From JABZIP01 sp052173355 (GTDB lineage Bacteria; Bacillota; Clostridia; Peptostreptococcales; Anaerovoracaceae), in the NCBI GenBank assembly GCA_052173355.1, contig JBQMYS010000029.1, positions 1 to 18,520 of the forward strand: DNA of 18,520 nt, given 5' to 3'. The notes below the pieces were generated by a model. That model had not been told where the DNA came from. It searched no databases and saw nothing but the letters and a program-made list of their open reading frames with translations. Both the position numbers and the translations under genes were made by a program. Position 1 is the first letter of the stretch. Every line of letters begins with the position of its first letter. Below are positions 6,985 through 14,353 of the stretch, piece after piece.

Positions 6985-8251
6985 CTTTTCCCAAACCTTT
7001 TAAGTAATTTGAAAACGAGATTTCCTGTCCGTTATTCGTCGGTTCGTAATACCGAATACCCTCTTGATACAAATTATCCGGCAGATACTGCTGATGAACA
7101 TAACCTCCAAAATCATGCGGATACTTATATTCAATTCCCCTTTTCAATTTCTCCGCTCCTTTGTAATGAGCATCTTTCAGATGATTCGGTACATCATCAA
7201 TCTTTCTTGTTCTCAAATCCGACATTGCTCTTTGTATTCCCAGATACGCGCTGTTTGATTTAGGAGATGCCGCCATTGTTACCACCGCTTGCGCCAAGTT
7301 TATTTGTGCCTGCGGAAATCCTACCATAAGTGCCGCTTGAACACAGGCATTTACTATTACTATTGCATTCGGATAAGCCATTCCTATATCTTCGCTTGCC
7401 ATTACAAGCAATCTGCGCGCTATCATCTGCAAATCCGCACCGCCGTCTATCAAACGCGCCAAATAATGAAGTGCCGCATCAGGATCGCTGCCTCTAACCG
7501 ATTTTTGAAGCGCCGAAAGCAAATTGTATTTATCTTCACTTTTATTATAAAATGCTGTTTTTCTTTGGAATGCTTCTTTTACCTTTTCTACGGTAATGCG
7601 GTCATTTCTGTCTGCCGCCTCTACTATATAGGAAAGCGCATCCAGTGCTACTCTACCATCACCCCCGCAAAGTTGCGCTATAAGTTCAAGCGCATCTTCC
7701 TCGCAAGTTATTCCAAATGTTGAAATCCCCAGCTTTGAATCTTGCAACGCACGTTCGAGCAATTTTTTTAAATCATCTTCGCCCAGCGGCTTAAATTCGT
7801 ATATGTTCCTTACTCTGCTAAGTATAGCGTTGTTAATCGAAAAATACGGATTTTCAGTCGTACTTCCTATAAAATGTAATACTCCTTCTTCCAAAGCCTT
7901 TAACAAGCTGTCCTGTTGCAGTTTATTCCACCTGTGCACTTCATCTACATAAAGATATGTGGTTTTGGATTCTATACCGTAAAACCTGAACTCCGCTTCT
8001 TCTATTACCGTTTTCAGTTCCTTTACTCCCTGTGAAACCGCGTTTATTTCCACAAAATATCCGTTACACATACCGGATATTATTCTAGCCAGCGTAGTTT
8101 TCCCTGTCCCTGACGGTCCGAAAAAAATGGCGGATTCAAATTTACCATTTACTATTGAATTGTAAAGAAGCGAACCTTTGTAAAGGAAATGTTCCTGTCC
8201 TACGAATTCATCAAGGGTGGCGGCTCTCATGCGCGTTGAAAATGGTATCAT
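6968..8251 (-). CDS. rarA: Replication-associated recombination protein RarA/MgsA (AAA+ ATPase)
   Basis: The 427-residue protein has the RarA/MgsA/WRNIP1 layout: a clamp-loader-like AAA+ ATPase acting at stalled replication forks and on single-stranded DNA ends. The N-terminal RMR..TLDEFVGQEH segment is typical. Walker A is GPSGTGKTT (residues 45-53) and Walker B is YLYVDEVHRWNK (D103-E104). Sensor 1 lies in GSTTENPYFSIN, and SRVRNIYEF probably carries the arginine finger. The C-terminal tetramerisation part includes RGSDPDAALHYLARLIDGG and SEDIGMAYPNA, well conserved in the family. Its ATG overlaps the apbE stop as ATGA, and its 3' end overlaps ispH-rpsA by 17 bases, so the three genes form a translationally coupled operon. 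Confidence 0.94.
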   Translation of the reverse strand: MIPFSTRMRAATLDEFVGQEHFLYKGSLLYNSIVNGKFESAIFFGPSGTGKTTLARIISGMCNGYFVEINAVSQGVKELKTVIEEAEFRFYGIESKTTYLYVDEVHRWNKLQQDSLLKALEEGVLHFIGSTTENPYFSINNAILSRVRNIYEFKPLGEDDLKKLLERALQDSKLGISTFGITCEEDALELIAQLCGGDGRVALDALSYIVEAADRNDRITVEKVKEAFQRKTAFYNKSEDKYNLLSALQKSVRGSDPDAALHYLARLIDGGADLQMIARRLLVMASEDIGMAYPNAIVIVNACVQAALMVGFPQAQINLAQAVVTMAASPKSNSAYLGIQRAMSDLRTRKIDDVPNHLKDAHYKGAEKLKRGIEYKYPHDFGGYVHQQYLPDNLYQEGIRYYEPTNNGQEISFSNYLKGLGKDEKDN

Positions 8252-9276
8252 TTATTGTATTCCTTTAAATTCATACTTTGAGTTGTTATTATATCCCCAT
8301 TTTTCAAAATCACACCCGCCTCAAATCCGTCGATGCTCTCAATAAGTTCTATTGCTTTTCGGCATCCAATAATAAGACAAATACTGCTAAGAGCATCCGC
8401 ATCAACAGAGCGCCCCTTTGCCGTAACTATGCTTACAGATTCAACATCCGTATCAACAGGATACCCTGTATTAACGTCCAATATGTGGTGATACAACTTG
8501 CCGTCTTGCTCAAATGCCCGTTCATATATCCCTGAGGTAACCACTGTGGCATCTTTGACTTCCACATAACCGACTATCTCGTTTCCCTCGCTAAAAGGCT
8601 TTTCAATTCCTATCTTCCAAAGCTTTTTTTCTTGTTTTTGCCCGATGGCAACAACATTTCCGCCAAAGTTTATAAGTGCTTTTTTTACTCCGCTATCCGT
8701 TAAATATGCTGTAACTTTATCTGCTATATATCCTTTTGCAATTCCTCCCAAATCAATCATTGCATCATCATCTGAAAGCCTTGCAAAATATTTGTTATTT
8801 TCTTTTTTTATCTCCAAATTTTTATAATTGATGCTTTTAATTGCTTCGCTTATTTTCTCCTGCGCAGGCACTTTCGGCTCGCTCGCTTGAAAATCCCAAA
8901 GAGCAGCCAGTTTCCCCACCGTTACATCAAATTTTCCATCCGAAATTTCCGCATAATACAGACTTTTTTTCAAAACCTCATATGTATCTTTCGAAATTTC
9001 AACAAATTCTCCTTTTGAGTTGTTTATATTGTATGTATCGCTTCCTTCAACCGTTCTGCTCATCATGTTTTCGCAATTTTTGCAAAGTTCAAATGCTCCC
9101 TTTAGAATCTTGTTTGCTTCATCTTTTTGTATATCATATATGCTGATAGAGCATACCGTATCCAAAAGGTCATATTGAGTATCACTTACCGGCTCATCTT
9201 CTTTTGATTGACACCCGGAAAAAAATACTGTAACCGCCAGCAAACTTAAAACCAAAATATTTTTCATTTTTGTCAT
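8248..9276 (-). CDS. apbE: FAD:protein FMN transferase ApbE (lipoprotein)
   Basis: ApbE transfers FMN from FAD onto a Thr in a [DS]GAT-type motif of extracytoplasmic redox proteins, with Mg2+. I place the start at the ATG 9274-9276 (342 residues) because GAGGGGG lies 6 bases upstream. The longer reading to 9321 would start inside the promoter. The N-terminus is a lipoprotein signal with lipobox F-S-G-C (C22). Family marks are YDLLDTVCSISIYD, DLGGIAKGYIADKV, VTSGIYERAF, HHILDVNTGYPVD and SVDADALSS, which includes metal- and FAD-binding Asp residues. It overlaps rarA by 4 bases. A likely substrate encoded here is the FMN-binding lipoprotein at 16209-16880. Confidence 0.93.
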   Translation of the reverse strand: MTKMKNILVLSLLAVTVFFSGCQSKEDEPVSDTQYDLLDTVCSISIYDIQKDEANKILKGAFELCKNCENMMSRTVEGSDTYNINNSKGEFVEISKDTYEVLKKSLYYAEISDGKFDVTVGKLAALWDFQASEPKVPAQEKISEAIKSINYKNLEIKKENNKYFARLSDDDAMIDLGGIAKGYIADKVTAYLTDSGVKKALINFGGNVVAIGQKQEKKLWKIGIEKPFSEGNEIVGYVEVKDATVVTSGIYERAFEQDGKLYHHILDVNTGYPVDTDVESVSIVTAKGRSVDADALSSICLIIGCRKAIELIESIDGFEAGVILKNGDIITTQSMNLKEYNK

Positions 9277-9282
9277 CAAATA

Positions 9283-9289
9283 CCCCCTC
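9283..9289 (-). promoter_or_regulatory. Ribosome binding site that fixes the apbE start
   Basis: GAGGGGG lies 6 bases before the ATG at 9274-9276. No comparable site precedes the in-frame upstream start at 9321. This favours the shorter protein, which then begins directly with a lipoprotein signal peptide. Confidence 0.6.
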
Positions 9290-9311
9290 AAATCCTTAAC
9301 AGACTGTCGGT

Positions 9312-9340
9312 ATTTTATCATATTTTGTCGCCTATTTCAA
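9312..9340 (-). promoter_or_regulatory. Promoter of the apbE-rarA-ispH/rpsA operon
   Basis: On the minus strand TTGAAA (9335-9340) and TAAAAT (9312-9317) are 17 bases apart, with TGA just before the -10 (extended -10). The promoter sits in the 69-base gap after the last tad-operon gene (stop at 9346). The downstream genes therefore have a separate start of transcription, though read-through from the tad operon is possible. Confidence 0.6.
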
Positions 9341-9345
9341 CGTGG

Positions 9346-9855
9346 TTAATTATGTCCGCAATAATATGCCTCTCGCTTCATTTGTCCTACAATAGCTACA
9401 AGTTTATCTAAAGAGCAATTTTTCAAAAGCTTTTCTCTAAATATATTTAAATAATCGTTACAAGCTGTTCCCGCTACCGGTATCTCATACGTAAGTTTTT
9501 CCATTTTTTTAGCGATTTCTTCACTTTCCCCATCCGGTTCATATTTAAACGCAAGTTTTCTGTTTTCATCAAAATAAATTAGTGACATTTCTATTTTCAA
9601 TTTTTCCAAATCGAACATGTAATTTTCAGCTCTACGCAAATTTAAGCACAGCTTTTCCAAAAAATCCAACAATTTTAACGGAGTTTCTATATCTTTTTGT
9701 GAAATCCTGCTAAATCCCGTACTATCTGCAAAAATATGAATTTGATCACCTATAATGCTTATATTTTGTTTTAAAAATACATCGTGTTCACCATTTGTCA
9801 AAATCTCTATTTCAAAATTTGCAAGCGCACCGCTATCATATACCGTTTCTGTCAT
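9346..9855 (-). CDS. DUF6382-like protein at the end of the tad operon
   Basis: The 169-residue soluble protein has no signal peptide or membrane helix. Its pattern resembles the DUF6382 domain that accompanies clostridial Tad loci, often fused to a C-terminal FHA domain: ISIIGDQIHIFADSTGFS, a Leu-rich helix with NLRRAENYMFDLEKLKI, then SLIYFDENRKLAFKYEPDGE. Here the chain ends soon after, with no FHA motif (GR..S..N) visible. The assignment is from memory of the family pattern. The ATG immediately follows the TAG of the previous gene, and the ribosome site GGAGGAG lies inside that gene's 3' end. The role is unknown; a regulatory or scaffold role for the pilus motor is inference. Confidence 0.65.
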   Translation of the reverse strand: MTETVYDSGALANFEIEILTNGEHDVFLKQNISIIGDQIHIFADSTGFSRISQKDIETPLKLLDFLEKLCLNLRRAENYMFDLEKLKIEMSLIYFDENRKLAFKYEPDGESEEIAKKMEKLTYEIPVAGTACNDYLNIFREKLLKNCSLDKLVAIVGQMKREAYYCGHN

Positions 9856-10641
9856 CTACACTCCTCCACACACACTACACGCTGAAAATCCTCGTTTTTC
9901 AGCCTCAACTTTTTCCATTTCTATTACGTATTTATCAACCGCCTTACAAGAACCGCAATGATACACATCCCCGCTTTTGTAAAAACAGTAAATTGTCGCT
10001 CCCTTTTTCAAAGCTTTCGCATTACACAGTTTGCAGGGCTTAAATCTCAAATTTGTCTGCCTATTCAAAACCGTCCTTGTTGCATAATTTTGTATGTATC
10101 TGCAATTTTTACAATGGTATTTTTCTCCCGCCCTCGGGAATACCCAAACTTTTTGTGATTCTTCCTCCTCCTGCATCAATTCAAAGCTTTTCGGATTTAC
10201 ATAATCATCTTGCCCCACAAATGCTCTCGTAAGTATATGTTCTTTTAAAAATATAGTTCCCGCCATAGGCATTCCAAGCTTCGGTTGCATCGAGTATTCT
10301 ACATCAAACGAAATTAAATTGCTTATCGCGTGTCTTTTATATCTATATAAAAATCTTTTCACACTTACATCAAAAATTTCACTATTTTCATTTACTATAC
10401 GTTTTTCCAATCTGTCCGAAAAACCGAGTGCCTCAATTTTTCCAATAGGTGCATACGAATGTATTGCAAGTCTCCTTGCTTCATCACAAGCCATATTAAC
10501 AACCGCTTCATTAGCGGAATTTATTTTCAACATAAAGCTTAAAGATAAAACCGCTATTATAACAAACGGTAGCAATATTGCAGTTTCAAGTGTCAAACTG
10601 CCCACCTTTTTTCTTAAATTCCCTTCAATAATTTTGAACAT
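9856..10641 (-). CDS. TadE-like pseudopilin with tandem C-terminal CxxC modules
   Basis: The N-terminus (residues 1-40) is prepilin-like: basic start, then G14 before SLTLETAILLPF with Glu at +5 of the expected prepilin-peptidase cut, then a long hydrophobic helix. That matches TadE-type minor pseudopilins. The body (about 50-165) is unremarkable. From about residue 165 two similar modules follow, each with V/I-[WY]-x-F, a G-x-[KV]-YHCxxC segment, and, after a Lys/Arg-rich spacer, F-x-x-C-x-x-C. This gives four CxxC pairs, probably zinc ribbons or redox thiols, placed outside the membrane if the N-terminal helix inserts like TadE. The start overlaps the preceding gene by 17 bases. The substrate or partner is unknown. 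Confidence 0.75.
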   Translation of the reverse strand: MFKIIEGNLRKKVGSLTLETAILLPFVIIAVLSLSFMLKINSANEAVVNMACDEARRLAIHSYAPIGKIEALGFSDRLEKRIVNENSEIFDVSVKRFLYRYKRHAISNLISFDVEYSMQPKLGMPMAGTIFLKEHILTRAFVGQDDYVNPKSFELMQEEEESQKVWVFPRAGEKYHCKNCRYIQNYATRTVLNRQTNLRFKPCKLCNAKALKKGATIYCFYKSGDVYHCGSCKAVDKYVIEMEKVEAEKRGFSACSVCGGV

Positions 10642-11872
10642 TTTGATGCCTTTTCCCGCTTATGGTAACATTATAAGAAAGCCCCGTATAGCAATCTTCT
10701 ATAAAAAAATCTTCATCAAACCCGCCCTGCAAATTTATCTGTATCAAATCCATACTCCTGTATATTTTCTTTTCTTCTTTTTGTGCTATAAGTATCAACC
10801 GTAAGTATTCATCATAATTCATTCCGCTTTCATCCAAAGGCATTACATAACCTGCTGAGTCATCTGATTTTTTTGCAACAATTCCATATATCCTATCCTT
10901 AATTGCACCAAGACCTATCGCCCATTGCATATCGGTTTTTGCAAAAGCCACATTTTTGTGTGCGAGCAGGAGTTTTTCATCATTTGATGTTTCAGCAATA
11001 GCCCACGCTTCCGCAATTATTACAGCCGTAGCGGCGGCGGCAGGACCCGGTGTCAGTATTTCGGCAAGTGCCATAATTTCCTCCATTTTATCCGGGCTTG
11101 CATATATATGCGCCGAATTTAATGCGAATCGCATTATCCTGAAATCTCTTTTAAATGCGTTCAAATTTTCAACATCACTGTAATTTCCATATATTATATA
11201 TTCAATTTCATTTTGAAAAAACGTACCCATTTCACTGCTATTTTTGTTATATGTATTAAAATGTTTTTCAATATACACATCCATGCAAAACTTCTCAAGC
11301 GAAAGTCCGATACTCGGCTTCAGCGCCGTTACATTTGAAAAAATAGTTGCTGTAACTTCCCTTCCCCTCGTATTTGAGGGCAATCTTGCTATCAATCGCT
11401 TATTTTTCAGTTCGCCCTCACTATCCTCGCTTTTGCCGACCTTTTCTTTTTTTAAAATCTTCGGATAGCGCAGACTTTCTAAAGCTTGCTTTTTAAATAC
11501 TTCCAAGTTAATCAATTCAAATTCATCCATCAAAACACTGCACGATTGCAACTTAGGTTTCACAAGCGCAAAACTGTTCGCTGCTTTTTTTGATTTGAAA
11601 TTTTCCAAAATATAAAATTTCATTTTTTCATCAGTATTGTGATAAAAATCTTTAAAAGCGAATATTCCGTAATTTTCTTTTAAAGCAACATGAAATTCTG
11701 ATAAAATAGCGCGCCCCGATGTCTGGAGCACGCTTTCCTCATACGAATAATTTGTAAAATTAGCACCCACATAAACAAATGTGGACGCAACTAACAGCAT
11801 CGCTGAAAAAATCAATACCAACAAAATTGATGAATTTCCACGTCTTTCATAAATATAATTACAAATCTTCAT
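10625..11872 (-). CDS. TadG/DUF5702-like pilus-associated membrane protein
   Basis: The 415-residue protein begins with a basic segment, YERRGNSS, then the hydrophobic helix ILLVLIFSAMLLVASTFVYVGA, then a large domain probably outside the membrane. The early ...SGRAILSEFHVALKENYGIFAF resembles the start of DUF5702 proteins, and FFQNEIEYIIYGNYSDVENLNAFKR with a later PGPAAAATAVIIAEAWAIAE matches their core. These proteins occupy the TadG position in clostridial Tad operons, but they lack the von Willebrand-type domain of proteobacterial TadG. The ATG overlaps the upstream stop as ATGA. The precise function is not known; surface anchoring or assembly of the pilus is the usual suggestion. Confidence 0.75.
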   Translation of the reverse strand: MKICNYIYERRGNSSILLVLIFSAMLLVASTFVYVGANFTNYSYEESVLQTSGRAILSEFHVALKENYGIFAFKDFYHNTDEKMKFYILENFKSKKAANSFALVKPKLQSCSVLMDEFELINLEVFKKQALESLRYPKILKKEKVGKSEDSEGELKNKRLIARLPSNTRGREVTATIFSNVTALKPSIGLSLEKFCMDVYIEKHFNTYNKNSSEMGTFFQNEIEYIIYGNYSDVENLNAFKRDFRIMRFALNSAHIYASPDKMEEIMALAEILTPGPAAAATAVIIAEAWAIAETSNDEKLLLAHKNVAFAKTDMQWAIGLGAIKDRIYGIVAKKSDDSAGYVMPLDESGMNYDEYLRLILIAQKEEKKIYRSMDLIQINLQGGFDEDFFIEDCYTGLSYNVTISGKRHQNVQNY

Positions 11873-12291
11873 TTCACTACCATATCAAGCTTCCTTATAT
11901 ACCGTATTTCGTCCAAATCGTATATCCTTGCAAAATGACCTCTGTTCATAGAAAGCAGCGATATTCCATAAGATCGGTACTCCTTTTCTTTTGTGCCTTT
12001 TAACACGCTTTCCCCATTTACACTTTCCTTACTTATTGCTGTTCCTTGCATGAACACCTGCTCTGAATACTTGTCTTTAGCCATTTTTTTCGAATTTGCA
12101 AGTTCCATGGCGCCTATTTTCTTATCGGACAAATTCTTTTCTTTTAATTCAATATCAATGCCTGCCTTAGTCACGCTCGCCATATACATACATATTACAA
12201 AACAAATCACTGCAATCATTGTCAAAAATATCAAAGGATATATCAAAGAAGCTTCCAATAATAAACTCCCCTTTTTTTCTTGTAACTTCAT
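11869..12291 (-). CDS. tadE: TadE-like minor pseudopilin
   Basis: The 140-residue protein has an N-terminal prepilin-type signal: KKG (G8) followed by SLLLE with Glu at +5 and the hydrophobic helix ASLIYPLIFLTMIAVICFVICMYM. This is the TadE-like pattern. The rest is a small polar domain probably outside the cell. The start codon lies right after the Flp pilin stop (TGA then ATG, no gap bases). The stop overlaps the next start as ATGA. It would need a prepilin peptidase, which is not encoded in this window. I separate it from the larger TadE-like protein at 9856-10641 because it lacks the CxxC modules. Confidence 0.8.
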   Translation of the reverse strand: MKLQEKKGSLLLEASLIYPLIFLTMIAVICFVICMYMASVTKAGIDIELKEKNLSDKKIGAMELANSKKMAKDKYSEQVFMQGTAISKESVNGESVLKGTKEKEYRSYGISLLSMNRGHFARIYDLDEIRYIRKLDMVVK

Positions 12292-12444
12292 TCAAAAGCC
12301 TGCACTCATAAGACCCGAAAAGATTTTTTCAACGAAATTGGTTATGTGCGTTTTAAAAAGTAACCCCACACCTATCGCAATAGCAATTAGTATGCCTACT
12401 TGCACCATCTCCATACCTCTTTTACTTCTAAGCATTTTTAACAT
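12292..12444 (-). CDS. flp: Flp-type pilin, 50 residues
   Basis: This small gene lies in the gap between tadC and tadE. Translation from the ATG at 12442-12444 gives 50 residues: a basic start with KRG, a hydrophobic helix VGILIAIAIGVGLLF, then KTHITNFVEKIF and a short tail. Size, layout and operon position match Flp pilins of Gram-positive Tad systems, the main subunit of the filament. A GGGGG ribosome site lies 7 bases upstream. The predicted cut after G10 leaves M-E-M-V-Q, so the usual Glu at +5 is Gln and the only acidic residue nearby is at +2. The following tadE gene starts immediately after its TGA. Confidence 0.8.
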   Translation of the reverse strand: MLKMLRSKRGMEMVQVGILIAIAIGVGLLFKTHITNFVEKIFSGLMSAGF

Positions 12445-12464
12445 CTTAATTCCCCCTTTTTTCA

Positions 12465-13586
12465 TTACATATCCAGCATAGCAGGCGCAAGTGTTATTAG
12501 AATCAAAGAAAGTAGCTGCATAGCAAGCGGAATCGTCAATTTTGTTTCCGCTATCCTTGCCCGTTCCTCCGCACGCTTGCGCCTTTGATATGAGAGCAAT
12601 TCACTTTCGGTTTGCATAGCCTTTACAAGTTCAGTACCCCTATGTATATTATCACTTATAACATTTACAATCCGAATAAACTCCTTGTTTTCAGTTCGTT
12701 TTGAAAATTTTTTCAGTTCGGTCGCTATGCAAGCGTTACTTTCTTTGGACCTTTTATTGATTTTACGAAGTTCATCGTAGAAATACGATTTATTATCCGA
12801 TATTGCCACATAGTCAACCGTTTTTTCAAATGCGGAAGTGAATACCATACCCGCATTTATAAGCAAAACCAATTTATTAAAAAACTCTGATAGTTCTTTT
12901 TCAACTGACTGCGCCGCCGATTTTTCCATTTTTTTGAATTTGTCATATCTGCCGCCATATACGCACGCTATCCCCGATATTCCCAAAATTATTATCAATA
13001 CATAGCTTCTGTCTTTTTTAGCGCTCCACGTCAAATTTCTGATACTACCTGCCGTCTTTGGTAATTTCACTACACTCTTATCATCACTCGCTCCTATCAT
13101 GTAGAGTTTCAATTTCAGTTCATCTTCCGCTTTTTTCTTTTTTACCTTTCTAAGTCTGCGTTCTTCCTGCAATTTTTTATTTTCTATGTAACCTGCGGGA
13201 TTTACAACAACCGATACCTTTTTATTGATAGTTTCTTTGTCGGATTTCCCGCTTACCTCAAGTTGCAGACTTTTCGGATTTTTTTCGGCTACACTTCTGC
13301 TAATATATTGATTTCCGCCTTTTTCGAAAACAACAGCCTCTTTGTTAATTGCAATTCCCGCAAAGAAAAAGCCCAATAAAGAAATAACACCGATGAATAT
13401 AGCTACATATCTTTTAGATATTTCAAACCTCCGGTTTTCAATCTCGGAAAAATTTGCTTCATCACCATACAGCTTGTAAATCAATCTTCTAAATTCCTCC
13501 TCTTTACCCGTACAAACTGTCGGTAGCAATTCAGATATTTTTTTTGCAATATTATTAAAATATTGATTCACCTTGATAAACTTCAT
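12465..13586 (-). CDS. tadC: Tad platform protein TadC (T2SSF domain)
   Basis: The 373-residue inner-membrane platform protein partners with TadB and the TadA ATPase. Helix 1 is about residues 61-80, helix 2 about 195-211 and helix 3 about 352-370. The T2SSF-type cytoplasmic part lies between helices 2 and 3 and includes LSEFFNKLVLLINAGMVFTSAFEKT. Between helices 1 and 2 is a loop of about 114 residues with a Lys/Arg/Glu-rich middle. It would lie outside the cell if the T2SSF part is cytoplasmic. A similar insertion is, as I recall, common in clostridial TadC. The gene overlaps tadB by 4 bases (ATGA), and 20 bases separate it from flp. Confidence 0.85.
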   Translation of the reverse strand: MKFIKVNQYFNNIAKKISELLPTVCTGKEEEFRRLIYKLYGDEANFSEIENRRFEISKRYVAIFIGVISLLGFFFAGIAINKEAVVFEKGGNQYISRSVAEKNPKSLQLEVSGKSDKETINKKVSVVVNPAGYIENKKLQEERRLRKVKKKKAEDELKLKLYMIGASDDKSVVKLPKTAGSIRNLTWSAKKDRSYVLIIILGISGIACVYGGRYDKFKKMEKSAAQSVEKELSEFFNKLVLLINAGMVFTSAFEKTVDYVAISDNKSYFYDELRKINKRSKESNACIATELKKFSKRTENKEFIRIVNVISDNIHRGTELVKAMQTESELLSYQRRKRAEERARIAETKLTIPLAMQLLSLILITLAPAMLDM

Positions 13587-14353
13587 ATTTCAATATCCAT
13601 TATCCTTCCCAAAACATAATACGCAATCGCAGTAATCCCGAGCGCAATCGTCATTATTATCATCCCCGCTCCTGTATGATACAGCTTATCCAAATAGCCC
13701 GGAGATACAAAATTCAACAAAACTATTATTAAAATCGGCATTAAACTGATAATTTTGCCCTCTACGCGTTTTTGAGCCGTCAAAGTTTGTATTTCCCTTG
13801 ATACATTTAACCTGTCTACCAGTATTTGCGTGGTATTTGAAATTACCTGTTTAACATTTGCCCCTGTACTCCTGCAAATACAATACGTTTCAGCAAAGCT
13901 GATTATTTCAGGCACTTTGCTCCTATATGCAAAATCCTTTAAAAGTTCTTCCTCATTTTCGCGGCTTTCATTTATTGCATTTGCCATAATCGAAAGTTCA
14001 CGCATTATAGGCTCACTTTCATCATAAATCAAGCAAAGACTGCTTTGCGCCTCAATCAACGCCTCCGCCATCTGCCTGCCCGAACTTATTGAAGCATCAA
14101 GCGCATATAACAAATCTCGAAAACTGTACCTTAACTTTTCTACCATCCGTTTCAGCCTGTCCGCCTCATAAAATTTCCTAAGCGGAACAGCCAAAGAAGC
14201 AAGAAACAACGGAATAATCAAATTTCCATAAAAAATAAAACCTACTGCAAATAGTGCAATCCCGCTCTTTATATAATAATTTAAAGCCTCTTTCCGAGAA
14301 AGCCTATACTGAGAATAATTCGGTCTATTCTCTGCAAATTTCTCTACATCCAA
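13583..14353 (-). CDS. tadB: Tad platform protein TadB (T2SSF domain)
   Basis: The 256-residue membrane protein has two closely spaced N-terminal hydrophobic segments (about 31-57), a cytoplasmic T2SSF domain and two C-terminal helices. The T2SSF domain shows FRDLLYALDASISSGRQMAEALIEA, then STGANVKQVISNTTQILVDRL and a TAQKRVEGKIISLMP lead-in to helix 3. This is the second subunit of the Tad inner-membrane platform and is expected to contact the TadA motor. It overlaps tadA by 10 bases and tadC by 4, so the three are translationally coupled. The N-terminal region before the platform domain is shorter than in many proteobacterial TadB proteins. Confidence 0.87.
   Translation of the reverse strand: MDVEKFAENRPNYSQYRLSRKEALNYYIKSGIALFAVGFIFYGNLIIPLFLASLAVPLRKFYEADRLKRMVEKLRYSFRDLLYALDASISSGRQMAEALIEAQSSLCLIYDESEPIMRELSIMANAINESRENEEELLKDFAYRSKVPEIISFAETYCICRSTGANVKQVISNTTQILVDRLNVSREIQTLTAQKRVEGKIISLMPILIIVLLNFVSPGYLDKLYHTGAGMIIMTIALGITAIAYYVLGRIMDIEI

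Noticed and set aside
9277..9321. A longer apbE starting at 9321
   Set aside because: It would begin within the promoter spacer and place 15 polar residues before a standard lipoprotein signal. The ATG at 9276 has a well-spaced GAGGGGG.
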